This document shows, piece after piece, positions 1-9,100 of a DNA stretch of 13,266 nucleotides (the stretch's first letter is position 1; the number at the start of each line of letters is the position of its first letter). Below the pieces are notes generated by a model. It saw only the letters and a program-made list of their open reading frames with translations, was not told where the DNA came from and did no database searches. Source of the stretch: CAZBBC01 sp964489835. Lineage in GTDB: Bacteria; Calditrichota; Calditrichia; JAJRVZ01. Where the stretch lies: NCBI GenBank assembly GCA_964489835.1, contig CAZBBC010000126.1:1-13266 (forward strand). Reading direction: 5' to 3'. A program made the position numbers and the translations under genes.

Positions 1-3000
1 CGGATCATAATACCTAGCGCCAAAATTATACAAATCGCTTTCGCTGTCATACTCGTGTCCTGTAAAACGGTGTCTTACGCTTGAACCTGATGATTCCCAC
101 AACGCCCCAAAAGGATAATATTTTGCTGAGAAAGAAACATCGCCACTGCCGGATAATAATTGCCGTGTTCCGCCTAGGTGATCGCGCACAAAATAATAGA
201 TAGAACCGGAACTGTTTAAGCGTGCAATACGTTGACCGTTTGCAAATATGTATTTATATAGAATGCTCCCGGATGAGGAGTACTCAATCAGTTTACCCGG
301 TTGTCCATATAAATAGTATTTTGTCCAAGAATCATAAACAGGTCGTCCCCTAAGGTCATAGAAGTCAACATATTGGAATTTCTTTTTTACCCGCCGGCCT
401 TCTCTGTTGTAGGAAAAATAGAGATAATTGGGAGAACTGAGGCTCTTAAGGGTTATCTTAGTGGTCAGGTTGCGATAATCCCTGTTAAATTCTTCATACT
501 TTCCGCTCCAACTGCGTTTGATAACATTGCCTATTTCATCATATTCGTATGTTTTTGTACCGTCATTTTGCAGGCGATTAGTGCCGCTAAAATAGGAATA
601 GCTGCTTCCAAGAAAAGTATTAAAGTTACCCACTTTATCATAAGAGTATGAACGGCTACCTGTCCAATCATTACAGGAAGCGTTGGTTAAGCGGTCCAGA
701 TCGTCATAGACAAAGTGCTGGTTTTTCTGGCTGTTCAGGTTGTCGTTTATATCGGTTATATTTCCACTTGAATCATAAATATAGCCGTTGTCAACATTAG
801 TGTTGGTATACAAGCGTTGTAGCCAGTTGCGTGTATTATAGCTATGGTCAACCCATTTATTATTTCCATAGGTGATAAGATCAATCTGCCCATCAGCATA
901 ATAAGAATATGTGGCAATAGTGGTTGTCGAACTGCCGTTAAAATATGTGACGTTTTGCAGGCGGCTTGTTGCGTCATAGATATAAGAAACATAGGTGTTG
1001 TCCGGGTAAGTCAGCTTTGTGATATTACCGGATTTGTCATAATCGTAATTGATGTTACGTGCTGGGCCGGAAATGCCGTTCATATCTACCTGTTCCTGGC
1101 GCAGTTGGTTTCTATCGTCATAAAAGTAAGTGCGTGTTTCGGAACTGTGGACGACTCTGGTTAGCTGTGAAAGAACATTATCCAAACCGGCAGGCGGCGT
1201 AAGGTCATTACTACCATTATTGTCAAAATCGTAATCATCATAATACCAGGTGAGGTTGTTCTCAGTGGTGCTGTTACCTTTAAGTTCACTGCTTACATTG
1301 ATGGCAAAATCAATAAGTATATCCTTTGTGCCTTTATTAAAGCTATGATCGATGGTAACAACTACTTTTTTAACGTCATGTCCGTCGGTAAAGTAATCGT
1401 TTGTTCCAATGATGCTCCATTGGTTTGCCGTAATAGCGTAACCGTTGATACCGTTACCAACCTGTTGATTATTGCTGTCATAAATTTTAACGGTAACTTT
1501 TCCCACGGAGATTGTTTCAGCGGATTTAATAGCCAGTTGGAAATAAGCATTATCGTAACTTCCCTGCCAGTCCTGCGACTGGTCGTAGGTTTTTTCTATA
1601 GTTAATTTATTAAGGTATTGAGAGATATAGTAGGTAAACTTTAAAGCAGAATTTCCATGGTAGGAATCGCTGACAATCTGATTGCTTGTGGAAACTCCGC
1701 TCCCGCTTATTATCTGTGTTTCCCATCCATTGGCGCCGCCGCTTTCAAAATCGTCTATGATAGTCGTGTCATAAACAGTATAAGTATAATTCTGGATCTG
1801 TTCATTGGTTATTCGATGCAGATTGTCATACAACCGTTTGATGTAATAATGATAGTTTGTAAATTTTTCGGTACGAATTTCATTTATCTGTCCGAGTTCA
1901 TTGTATTCATAATTGTATGTACCATAATCCGCTCCCGACTTTTCAGAAATCCAGCCTAAAAAATTTGGCGAATAGTTAGTGAGTTGGTTTTCTGCATTTT
2001 CAACCTGCGTAAGCTGATTTTGTAGGTTAAAACTAAAAGAGGTTAAATAAGCAGAGCCGCTGTTATACTGTGTGGTTGTAATATTATTACCGTAAGCGTC
2101 TGTTTTTGTTTTTACGCTGTCTCCGTTTTCATTATAGAAAACTGTTGTATTGCCGTTATATTTTATTTCATTATAACTGTCGTCTTCGTTTATTGTTTTT
2201 GTTAAGCGGATTAATCCATCGTAATAATATGTTTTATGCGCTTTTGTTGTATCCGGAGATATTAAAACTGTACTGTTCGTATTAGAGGAGTAATAGGGTG
2301 TAAAGCTTCTCTTAAGCCTTCCTAAATCATCGAATTGATGAAAGGAAATAACGGTTTTGTTCTGGACAGGCGAATAGCGTTGAATTTGGCTAATTCTTCC
2401 TAAACCGTCAAAGAAAAAGTATTCAGGCTGATAAAATCCTGAGCCGTCTTTCCTGGATTCATACTTGATACGGTTATCAACATCAGAATAATTTATTTTC
2501 AGGGTTGGATTGGCTTCGCTGTCACCTGATTTTACAACTTTGTTGATGCGTGAGAGATTGTCATAAAATATTGTTGTTGGATTATTGTTTTCATCCATTA
2601 TGTTGTTTAAATCTCCGGTCTGCTTATTGTATTCGTATTTTTGTGAAGTTTCGTTAGCGGTTATTTCTTGCTTTGTTAAATAAGCATATTCGTAGTAATC
2701 AGCATCACCCTCTTTGCTATAGCTGTGAAGGATTTCCTTGTTTTGTTCATCCAAAGTTCTGACAACATTCCCGCAATTATCGTAATAATATTCGGTTTCA
2801 ATATTATTTGTGTCATTCTTGTATTTAAGAATTCTGGATATATTTCCGCGATATGCTGTCGGCGCGTCATGTTGCGCGGCATCGGTATATTGCAGATAAT
2901 CATTATGACCGCTTTCATCATAAAAATAGACGGTTTTATTTATAGTCGCAGGGTTGGAATCAGTTGCATCGTTAAATGTTTCTACGGTTTTAACCTTGTT

Positions 3001-4392
3001 TAAAATATTTGAGGATTCGTAGGATGAGTTCTGTTCGTGCAAATAGTTATAGGTTGTTTTTTTATCATCATCAAGTTTATCGGATATGTCTTCTGTGTAA
3101 TTTACTGCAGAATAGTTTACAGTTACTGAATTAACTTCACCGTAATTCTTAACTGTTTTTATATTACCGTAGGCGTCATAACTAAAATTGATATAATGTT
3201 TAAAATCATCGATAGTGATTAAATCGCCAAGATATCGTAAGCGGTATAAATCTTTTTCAGCAGCTCCCCAATATACATGCGAATAGAACTTATTATATAA
3301 GAAGCGAGTTTTGGTTTGAAGTAGTTTGTCATCCGCAGAATAATATTCAGTTTTATAATTATAACCTACAATATCATCGAAAATGGATGCAGAAGGAAAC
3401 CGGCTTGAAATTTGCCCTTCAGATTTTTGATAATTGATTTGGTAGGTGCCATCGGGATTTATCACTTTTACTCGAAAATAAACAGGTTTTTTGGGATAAT
3501 CGTATGAAGGTGTTATACTGCTGTTAAAATGACTGGGATTATACGCATCCCAAACAGAGTTTGTACCATAACGGTATTGCCAAACAGCTGCATTGCTGTT
3601 TTCATCTTTATAGACTCGTTTTTCCCATAAACGGCTTAAACTATATGCTACCTGGTTTGGATCTACTATTTTTGTTGGTCTGTCATATATATATTTGATT
3701 TTACCATGAGTAGGCAAAACGACTGAATCAAGTTCAGCATACTCACTATAAAAGAAATGATAAGGTTCAGCAATTGTATTACTATTTACGGTATACTGAA
3801 TTTGTGATAAAAAATTTCCCTGCTTGTCAGCGACTGCATTAGAACCATGGATGATGTTATTGTCAAATGTATAAGTAAATTGTATTTTAAGATTATCTGA
3901 TTCATTCACATTATAACGAATAGCATCTAACTGGTAGGGATAAACATTTCCATCAGGAAAAGTTATGGTATATTGTGAATAATCAAATGAAATTTCCCGC
4001 CCCATATTGTCAGTTATCTTTGTTATAAGACGCATCACATTCCAGTGCAGATTATTTATTGGTCCTGTCTGACCGCCCATATATTCTATTGTTATGTAAT
4101 TTCCATTTGTGTCAAGAATTTTTGTGACCGTCCATTGGGTTAATTGATTTTGAACACTGCCCACCACGTCTAAAACTTTATAACGCTCAAAAAAATACTT
4201 GACACCATCAGGTGAGATAAGAATTGTATTTGTTCTGTATGAATCATGATCAAGGGTTAGTTTCCAGCCGGGTTTATCGGAGATCATCCATTCGTGCTCA
4301 CCATTGTTTATGCTACCGTCAACATATTGATAGATAGCATGTTGGGAACCATCGTTGAAACGTATCCAGCAATTAGCGTTCACATTCTGCCA
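1..4392 (-). CDS. RHS/YD-repeat protein, main body downstream of an in-frame stop; runs off the left edge
   Basis: This is a continuous minus-strand frame of 1,464 codons, without a stop, from just after the TAG at 4393-4395 to base 1; the frame agrees at every checkpoint I tested. It encodes a long series of YD repeats, for example YDEIGNVIKR near 521-556, YDKVGNF near 622-645 and VYDDLDRLTN near 690-725. It ends in the conserved RHS core: DHLGGTR at 163-183 and RFTGHEYD ... GARYYDP at 1-69. In the family, such repeats build a hollow beta-shell that encloses a C-terminal effector, and the sequence after the core is the variable toxin. Here that part is outside the window. A nested beta-sandwich lies at about 1195-1760. 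By context it is the body of the gene that starts at 4797. If the TAG is real and not read through, this part would be untranslated or would need an internal start (first in-frame ATG at 4287, no clear ribosome-binding site). The effector activity cannot be told. Confidence 0.9.
1195..1760 (-). other. Carbohydrate-binding-like beta-sandwich nested in the RHS repeats
   Basis: About 187 codons between two blocks of YD repeats lack the YD pattern. They begin with IIDDFESGGANGWET (from about 1758), the usual opening of jelly-roll modules of the CBM4/9 or choice-of-anchor type. They continue with alternating hydrophobic strands (SALKFTYYI, AYFQLAIKS, KVTVKIYDS, VKKVVVTID, DILIDFAINV) and close near WYYDDYDFDNNGSND before PPAG, after which YD repeats resume (TYFYDDRNQLRQ). 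The fold assignment rests on pattern only; sugar binding is an inference. Confidence 0.5.
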
Positions 4393-4395
4393 CTA
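4393..4395 (-). other. In-frame amber (TAG) codon 135 interrupting the RHS gene
   Basis: The codons read TCA GCC GGA TAG TGG CAG AAT GTG, giving SAG-stop-WQNV. The flanks are clearly parts of one RHS protein. All other genes in the window end in TAA, so this is the only TAG at a stop position. It may be a recent nonsense mutation, a sequencing error or a read-through site. Genome-wide reassignment of TAG is unlikely, because about 3,500 other codons in this window contain no further in-frame TAG. Confidence 0.9.
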
Positions 4396-4797
4396 TCCGG
4401 CTGAATACATTTGATCAGTGTATATTTCTGAGATTGTAAAATCCCAGCCGTATCCGAGTTCGCTGAAATCCGTCAGTTTTCCTTCGAATGGGTCTGTAGT
4501 CATGTGTCCCCATCCGTCTCTTAATTCCTGCACCTGCCTGGACCAAACGCCGCTGTTATAGCGTAAAGTTACCGGCAATCTCATGCCGTTGCGCATTCTT
4601 AGATCAACTAATTTTAACGATATGACAAACTGACCGTTGGACAGATTAACATTTTCATTAAAACCACTTTCGAATACATCACCAAGTTTAAAACCGGTGT
4701 CGTATATATTTTTATCCACACCGGTACTTTCTTCCATTTCTGCGGCAGATAATGTAAACGAAAACAAAAAGAAAAGTAGCAGGAATAAATAACGCAT
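4393..4797 (-). CDS. N-terminal part of the RHS/YD-repeat protein: signal peptide and leading beta-domain, ended by an in-frame TAG
   Basis: This reading frame gives 134 residues and then TAG. Residues 1-19 form a typical Sec signal peptide (MRYLFLLLFFLFSFTLSAA, likely cut before Glu20). The mature part carries the segment that usually precedes YD repeats in secreted RHS proteins: VNLSNGQFVISLKLVDL, then RLPVTLRYNSGVW and a glycine/tryptophan stretch (DGWGHM, LGYGWDF). I chose ATG 4797 over the longer GTG at 4812 because an AAAGGA ribosome-binding site sits 6 bases before ATG 4797, inside the longer version. The protein breaks off where an RHS protein should continue, and the same frame does continue for 1,464 codons. 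This is therefore the 5' end of a broken or recoded gene and not a small protein of its own. A sequencing error at the TAG is possible. Confidence 0.85.
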   Translation of the reverse strand: MRYLFLLLFFLFSFTLSAAEMEESTGVDKNIYDTGFKLGDVFESGFNENVNLSNGQFVISLKLVDLRMRNGMRLPVTLRYNSGVWSRQVQELRDGWGHMTTDPFEGKLTDFSELGYGWDFTISEIYTDQMYSAG

Positions 4798-4803
4798 ATC
4801 AAT

Positions 4804-4809
4804 TCCTTT
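4804..4809 (-). promoter_or_regulatory. Ribosome-binding site of the RHS gene
   Basis: AAAGGA stands 6 bases upstream of ATG 4797. It decides the start in favour of 4797, since it falls inside the ORF if GTG 4812 is used. The protease gene at 6181 has the same hexamer at a 5-base distance. Confidence 0.7.
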
Positions 4810-4812
4810 CAC

Positions 4813-5149
4813 GTTTGTAATTTAAGATGAATATTTACAAAAATAAATTGTAGTTTTTTTCAGGAAACTTCACCACCATTAAAGTCGACTTCAACTTTTT
4901 TCCCAGAAATTTCTTTGAAAATCATCGCTTGATTTGTAGTTTAATAATTAAATCAGAAGGAAGAGGAAGATTCCATATTAGTGAATGTACCTGTCAGCAA
5001 AACGAAGAACAAGCCCCAATTAGACCAATGTAGATTCAATAGCGTCACTATTAATTACGCAATTATTATGCCATCTCAATAAATCCAGGCTTAAGTCTCA
5101 TGAACATAAATAATTATAGAAATTTCAAAATATATCCATATAAATATCC
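4813..5149. other. Gene-free stretch upstream of the RHS gene
   Basis: This AT-rich stretch should contain the promoter of the RHS gene, but I could not pick out a convincing -10/-35 pair. I see no RNA gene, no repeat and no credible coding frame in it. The operator-like array begins directly at its far end. Confidence 0.5.
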
Positions 5150-5212
5150 AATGTGAACGATGCTTCACAAAATGTGAACGATCGTTCACATAATGTGAAT
5201 GATCATTCCATA
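5150..5212. promoter_or_regulatory. Three tandem 21-bp palindromic units, probable operator array
   Basis: Three direct units of exactly 21 bp begin at 5150, 5171 and 5192, each opening AATGTGAA. Each holds a dyad: GTGAACGATGCTTCAC (5153-5168, arms of 5), GTGAACGATCGTTCAC (5174-5189, a perfect 16-bp palindrome) and GTGAATGATCATTCCA (5195-5210, perfect over the inner 12 bp). The centres are 21 bp apart, two helical turns, so dimeric proteins would bind side by side on one face of the DNA. The dyad form resembles operators of TetR- or LuxR-type dimers. No regulator gene is present in the window. The array lies about 350 bases from both the RHS start and the small ORF at 5566. An iteron-like replication site is a weaker alternative. 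Confidence 0.6.
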
Positions 5213-5420
5213 TCATATAATTGTCGCCCCGGAAAAAAGTACTCAAGTTGAATATTTTTAACCGTTTAATTCCATTCCTATTTTTTTTGTATAAATATTG
5301 CATAGAAAATATATAAATTGAGAATCTCTCAGGAACCGATAGTTAATTTCTCCAAAATTCAATATAGTTATCCTTACCAATTCATAGCGCCGCTCAAGGC
5401 TTCAAACAAAGAAAAGAAGT

Positions 5421-5512
5421 CCACGAATTCTCACGAATTATTTCGAATTTCACGAATTTTTTCTTATACTAAAAAGTATTAATATAATTCGTGTGAATTA
5501 GTGTGATTCGTG
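5421..5512. repeat. CACGAATT-type inverted repeat element
   Basis: The left arm has CACGAATT at 5422, 5432 and 5451, with a degenerate copy (TCGAATT) between. The right arm has the reverse motif AATTCGTG at 5486 and variants AATTAGTG (5496) and GATTCGTG (5505). Copies are about 10 bp apart. The arms can pair across a short AT-rich loop. It lies in a gap between genes and codes for nothing visible. Its form matches that of the elements at 12994-13107 and 6058-6128, but the base motif differs. Confidence 0.65.
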
Positions 5513-5565
5513 AACAAATTTTTTAACTCTTTGAGATAAATATTAACTCAGTAACTAAAATAACA

Positions 5566-5793
5566 ATGTTTTTGATTACAATAGCATATCACGGTAAGCA
5601 GCAAGTGTCTAGAGTTACAAGTGATCTAAAGTGCCTAAAATCGTATAAACAAATGTCAGAGCTTCCCACTTTGGTTTCGGCAGTGTCAAATGAATCGGAA
5701 AGGAAGTCGGCAAATTTGTGGTATACAATCATCGATGATGTAGAAATTTCTGATGATTGGATCGAAATGGTTTTAGAGGAACTGAAATTTTAA
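5566..5793 (+). CDS. Small hypothetical protein, doubtful
   Basis: This frame gives 75 residues (MFLITIAYHGKQQVSRVTSD at the start, WIEMVLEELKF at the end). The C-terminal third is acidic and could form an amphipathic helix. I recognise no domain, signal peptide or membrane segment. There is no ribosome-binding site before the ATG, unlike the three large genes nearby. It stands alone in a repeat-rich gap. It could be a real small gene, a remnant of a longer one, or a chance frame in AT-rich DNA. Confidence 0.35.
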   Translation: MFLITIAYHGKQQVSRVTSDLKCLKSYKQMSELPTLVSAVSNESERKSANLWYTIIDDVEISDDWIEMVLEELKF

Positions 5794-6057
5794 ACGATGG
5801 ATTCGGTTTAGAGAGATATTATCAAAAATAATGTTGCTCGCAGATGGAACCTTTTGTGATAATTTTCTTAAAACAATAAATTAAATAAATTACCAATTTT
5901 GGGTAGATATTTCTAAATTAGTCTGGAGATTTTGTTTTGTAAAACTTTTGTACTCTACTATTGGTGAAATGCGACTATTGTCACACAATTTAATGAGAGA
6001 ATTATATAGATTGATTTAATCATAGCGATGCCTATTGCTGCAATTAAAAAAAGAGGT
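5794..6057. other. Gene-free stretch upstream of the protease repeat
   Basis: This AT-rich stretch holds no coding frame, RNA gene or repeat that I can support. The promoter of the protease gene may lie here or beyond the repeat that follows, but no clear promoter is visible. Confidence 0.4.
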
Positions 6058-6128
6058 CCACGGATTACACCACGCCAGTAGGCAGCCTGCCCGCCAACTG
6101 GCGGGGGCAGGCGGATTAACACGGATTT
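6058..6128. repeat. CACGGATT-type repeat with a GC-rich palindrome nested in it
   Basis: CCACGGATTACAC (6058-6070) and GGATTAACACGGATTTT (6113-6129) look like two parts of one AT-rich repeat. They are separated by a GC-rich block that folds on itself: GCCTGCCCGCCA (6085-6096) can pair with TGGCGGGGGCAGGC (6099-6112), and GCCAGT (6074-6079) with ACTGGC (6097-6102) as an alternative. The block stands out in base composition from its surroundings and resembles the GGGCAGGCAG part of the element at 12317-12393. It ends about 50 bases before the protease start, so it may be in the mRNA leader. Confidence 0.6.
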
Positions 6129-6169
6129 TATTTAAAAATTATTTTTATTGTCAAGCCGTTATTCAAAAG

Positions 6170-6175
6170 AAAGGA
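6170..6175 (+). promoter_or_regulatory. Ribosome-binding site of the M4 protease gene
   Basis: AAAGGA stands 5 bases before ATG 6181. It favours this ATG over the in-frame TTG at 6148, which would place the site inside the gene and add 11 polar residues before the signal peptide. Confidence 0.75.
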
Positions 6176-6180
6176 TTCTA

Positions 6181-9100
6181 ATGAGTACCTATTTTAAAGG
6201 GATCGGACTATTATCCGCGCTGTTTTTATTCTTTTCGTTTTCCTCTCAAACACACAGCAAACGCCCTGTTAATATTTTCACGGATGCACAGGTACGTATG
6301 GATGCTGATGGTAAGACACCGCTTGAAATCAGATTTAAAGAGGGGAAAAAAATATCAGTGATCTCATTTTTTGAGGAATACCAGCGGAATTTCCGTCTAT
6401 CCGCTGATAATCAATTAAAATCGTTCAGGGTTTTTACCGATCCCCTCGGTCAGACCCATCACCGGATGATGCAGACTTATAAAGGGCTTGAACTCGCCGA
6501 AGTACAGTATTTGCTGCATGAAAAAGAGGATGGTGTTTTTTATGCCCATGGTAAATTAATTCATGATCTTGATCTGGACATAACACCGAAATTATCAAAA
6601 AATCAGGCGTTGGCTTATGCGCTTGCCCGTATTAATGCAGAATCTTATGTCTGGGAAAATAAAAAAGTTAATCAATCTTTGACAAAAGAACAGTATGATA
6701 TAAAAGCTGCTTTCTATCCCAAGGGCGAATTAAAAATCAGCTGTGGTTTAAAAGAACAGACCGCAGATAATTTCAGATTAGTATATCGCTTTGATATTTT
6801 TGCTGAAAAACCTTTGGGCCGGTATTATGTTGATGTTGATGCGAAAACCGGTGAGATTGTCGGTGTCCTGTCCCGTCTTCACTCCGATGATGTGCCAGGT
6901 CTGGGAACCAGTCTTTATAATGATGATGTATCTATTGTTGTATCCGACTCAAATTTTTATAACCCTCCCGCATCGCCCCCCCACTGGCATTTGGATACCT
7001 GGAATGCGCTTGGTGATACCGGTAACAGCTGGTGGATGGCAGAACTTATACTTGGCAATCAGGGCGGCTATGGTGATATCTGGTATGAAGTACTGGATAC
7101 CGGACCGGTTGAACTGAACGGTGAAAATCTCACCCTCAGTTTCCTCCATCGTTATTCCGTGGAAACGCCTAGTCCCTATGGAAATTATGATGCTTGGGAT
7201 GGGATGAATATCCGGGTCTCAGTGGATAATGGTGAAACCTGGCAGGTGCTGGAAAATCCGTTGCCGGCGTATACCAATACCAGTTTATATAGCTTTGGCA
7301 ATATTCATGGGGAGGGTGAGGGTATACCGGGCTGGGCCGGTCAGTTGAATGAGTGGACGGGGGTTACCTGCGATCTCTCCTTTTATAAAGGGCAAACGGT
7401 TCAGATAAGATTTGCTTTTGCCTCGGACGGCGCCGCTTCGACATTTACCGGTGGTGATCCGGATTGGTTTGGATGGCAGATTGATAATATTGTGGTGTCA
7501 AGTTCAGCGGAAACATTATTTACAAATACCGGTGTGGATAGCGGCTTTACCGCGATGAATCTTGTAAAGGAAGCGATGATTATCCCCGGCAACTATCGGT
7601 TGCGTGAACAAGGGCGGGGTGGTGGCATTGCAACCTTTGATGCCCGTAATCAAACCGGATTTGGATTTTCTACTGATTTTGTTGATTCGGACAGTAATTT
7701 TACAGACACCAATGCGCTGGCCGGTGTCAGCACCCATTGGGCTGCTGAAGTTACCTATGACTATTATATGACCCAACATGGCCGTAACAGTTTTGATGAT
7801 CAGGGTGGCCGGATCATATCCTATAGCCACTTTGATACCGATCTGAACAATGCCTATGGCGGTGGAGGATTCATGTTCTTTGGTGATGGGGATGGTACCA
7901 ATTACGGTCCGTTGGTATCTCTGGATGTCGTCGGCCATGAATTCACACACAGCGTCACCGGGTTTTCAGCGGATCTGATCTATGCCAATGAATCCGGCGC
8001 ACTGAACGAATCATTCAGTGATATTTTTGGTACGGCCATCGAATTTTTTGCAGAGGGAGCAGCAGGCGATTGGCTGATCGGTGAAGATTTTGTTTTGGCC
8101 GCTTCCCATTTCAGATCTATGGAGGATCCAAAATCTAAAAATGATCCCGATACCTATCTGGGAGAATATTGGTATGATGGTGACAATGATAACGGAGGTG
8201 TTCATACCAATTGCGGTGTACAAAATCACTGGTTCTATCTTTTATCAGAAGGGGGAGAAGGTGTCAATGATAATGGTGATGCTTTTTCGGTTACCGGAAT
8301 CGGCATTGAAGACGCAGCGAAAATTGCCTACCGCAATTTAACCGTCTATCTGACACCACCTTCCGGGCATAAAGAGGCCAGACTTGGTTCCATGAACGCC
8401 GCGATCGATTTGTATGGGGTGAATTCCCCACAATTGCAATCGGTGATGGATGCCTGGTATGCCGTCGGTGTATATCTTCCCTATCTGGGGCCTTATGCAC
8501 AGAATGCGGTCATTAATGCGAATTATCAGAGGCCTGAAACAGATACGCTACAGATGACCAGTAAAATTTTCAATCCGCAAGATCATAATCTACAGGTAAA
8601 TTCAATCATTGAAAGTTTCGATGGTGGTATATCGGATACGGTTCAGTTGTTTGATGACGGCGTTCATAATGATAGTATTACGTCTGATAATATCTATGGC
8701 GGATCCTGGGCAGTCAGGTCCGGTGAAAGGTCCTATACTATTCATATTAAGACATTATCACTTGATTCCGGCTATTATAATATTCTACCCAATGCTTCCC
8801 GGTTTACCACGATCGGTCCGCTTGTCATTCAAAGTTTTCAAAAAAGCGCTCAAAGCGGGGATAGTATTTTTTATCAAATTGTTTTGAAAAATTCCGGCTT
8901 ATCGGCGAAGGCTGAAGATATTACCGCGGTACTTTTAACCGATGATCCTTATATCACCGGCATCACTAATAATGGACAAAATTTCGGAGATATCACGGCC
9001 GGACAAACGGCCGGTCATACCAAAGCCTATATTGTTTCAACAACGGATTTACCGGTTGAACATACCATCCATTTTAAATTAAATATTTTTAGTCATGATG

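Noticed and set aside
373..3003. Several plus-strand frames of 86-106 residues opposite the RHS gene
   Set aside because: They lie fully inside the minus-strand RHS frame, which has clear protein motifs; the hydrophobic plus-strand translations are antisense shadows.
4393..4395. Genome-wide reassignment of TAG as a sense codon
   Set aside because: Only one in-frame TAG occurs in about 3,500 codons of clear coding sequence; a reassigned codon should appear more often.
5091..5303. Minus-strand frame of 70 residues with repeating HSHxVNDRSHFVKHRSH
   Set aside because: The repeated residues are simply the translation of the three 21-bp palindromic units; there is no family resemblance and no ribosome-binding site, so the DNA repeat explains it.
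5421..5512. CRISPR-like array
   Set aside because: The units are 8-10 bp, have no regular unique spacers of 25-40 bp, and are arranged as inverted arms; no cas genes are present.
6148..6180. TTG start for the protease, adding 11 residues
   Set aside because: The AAAGGA site lies inside this extension, 5 bases before ATG 6181, and the signal peptide is better formed from the ATG.
7516..7950. Minus-strand frame of 144 residues inside the protease gene
   Set aside because: It is antisense to the HEFTH-containing M4 catalytic domain and has no family features.
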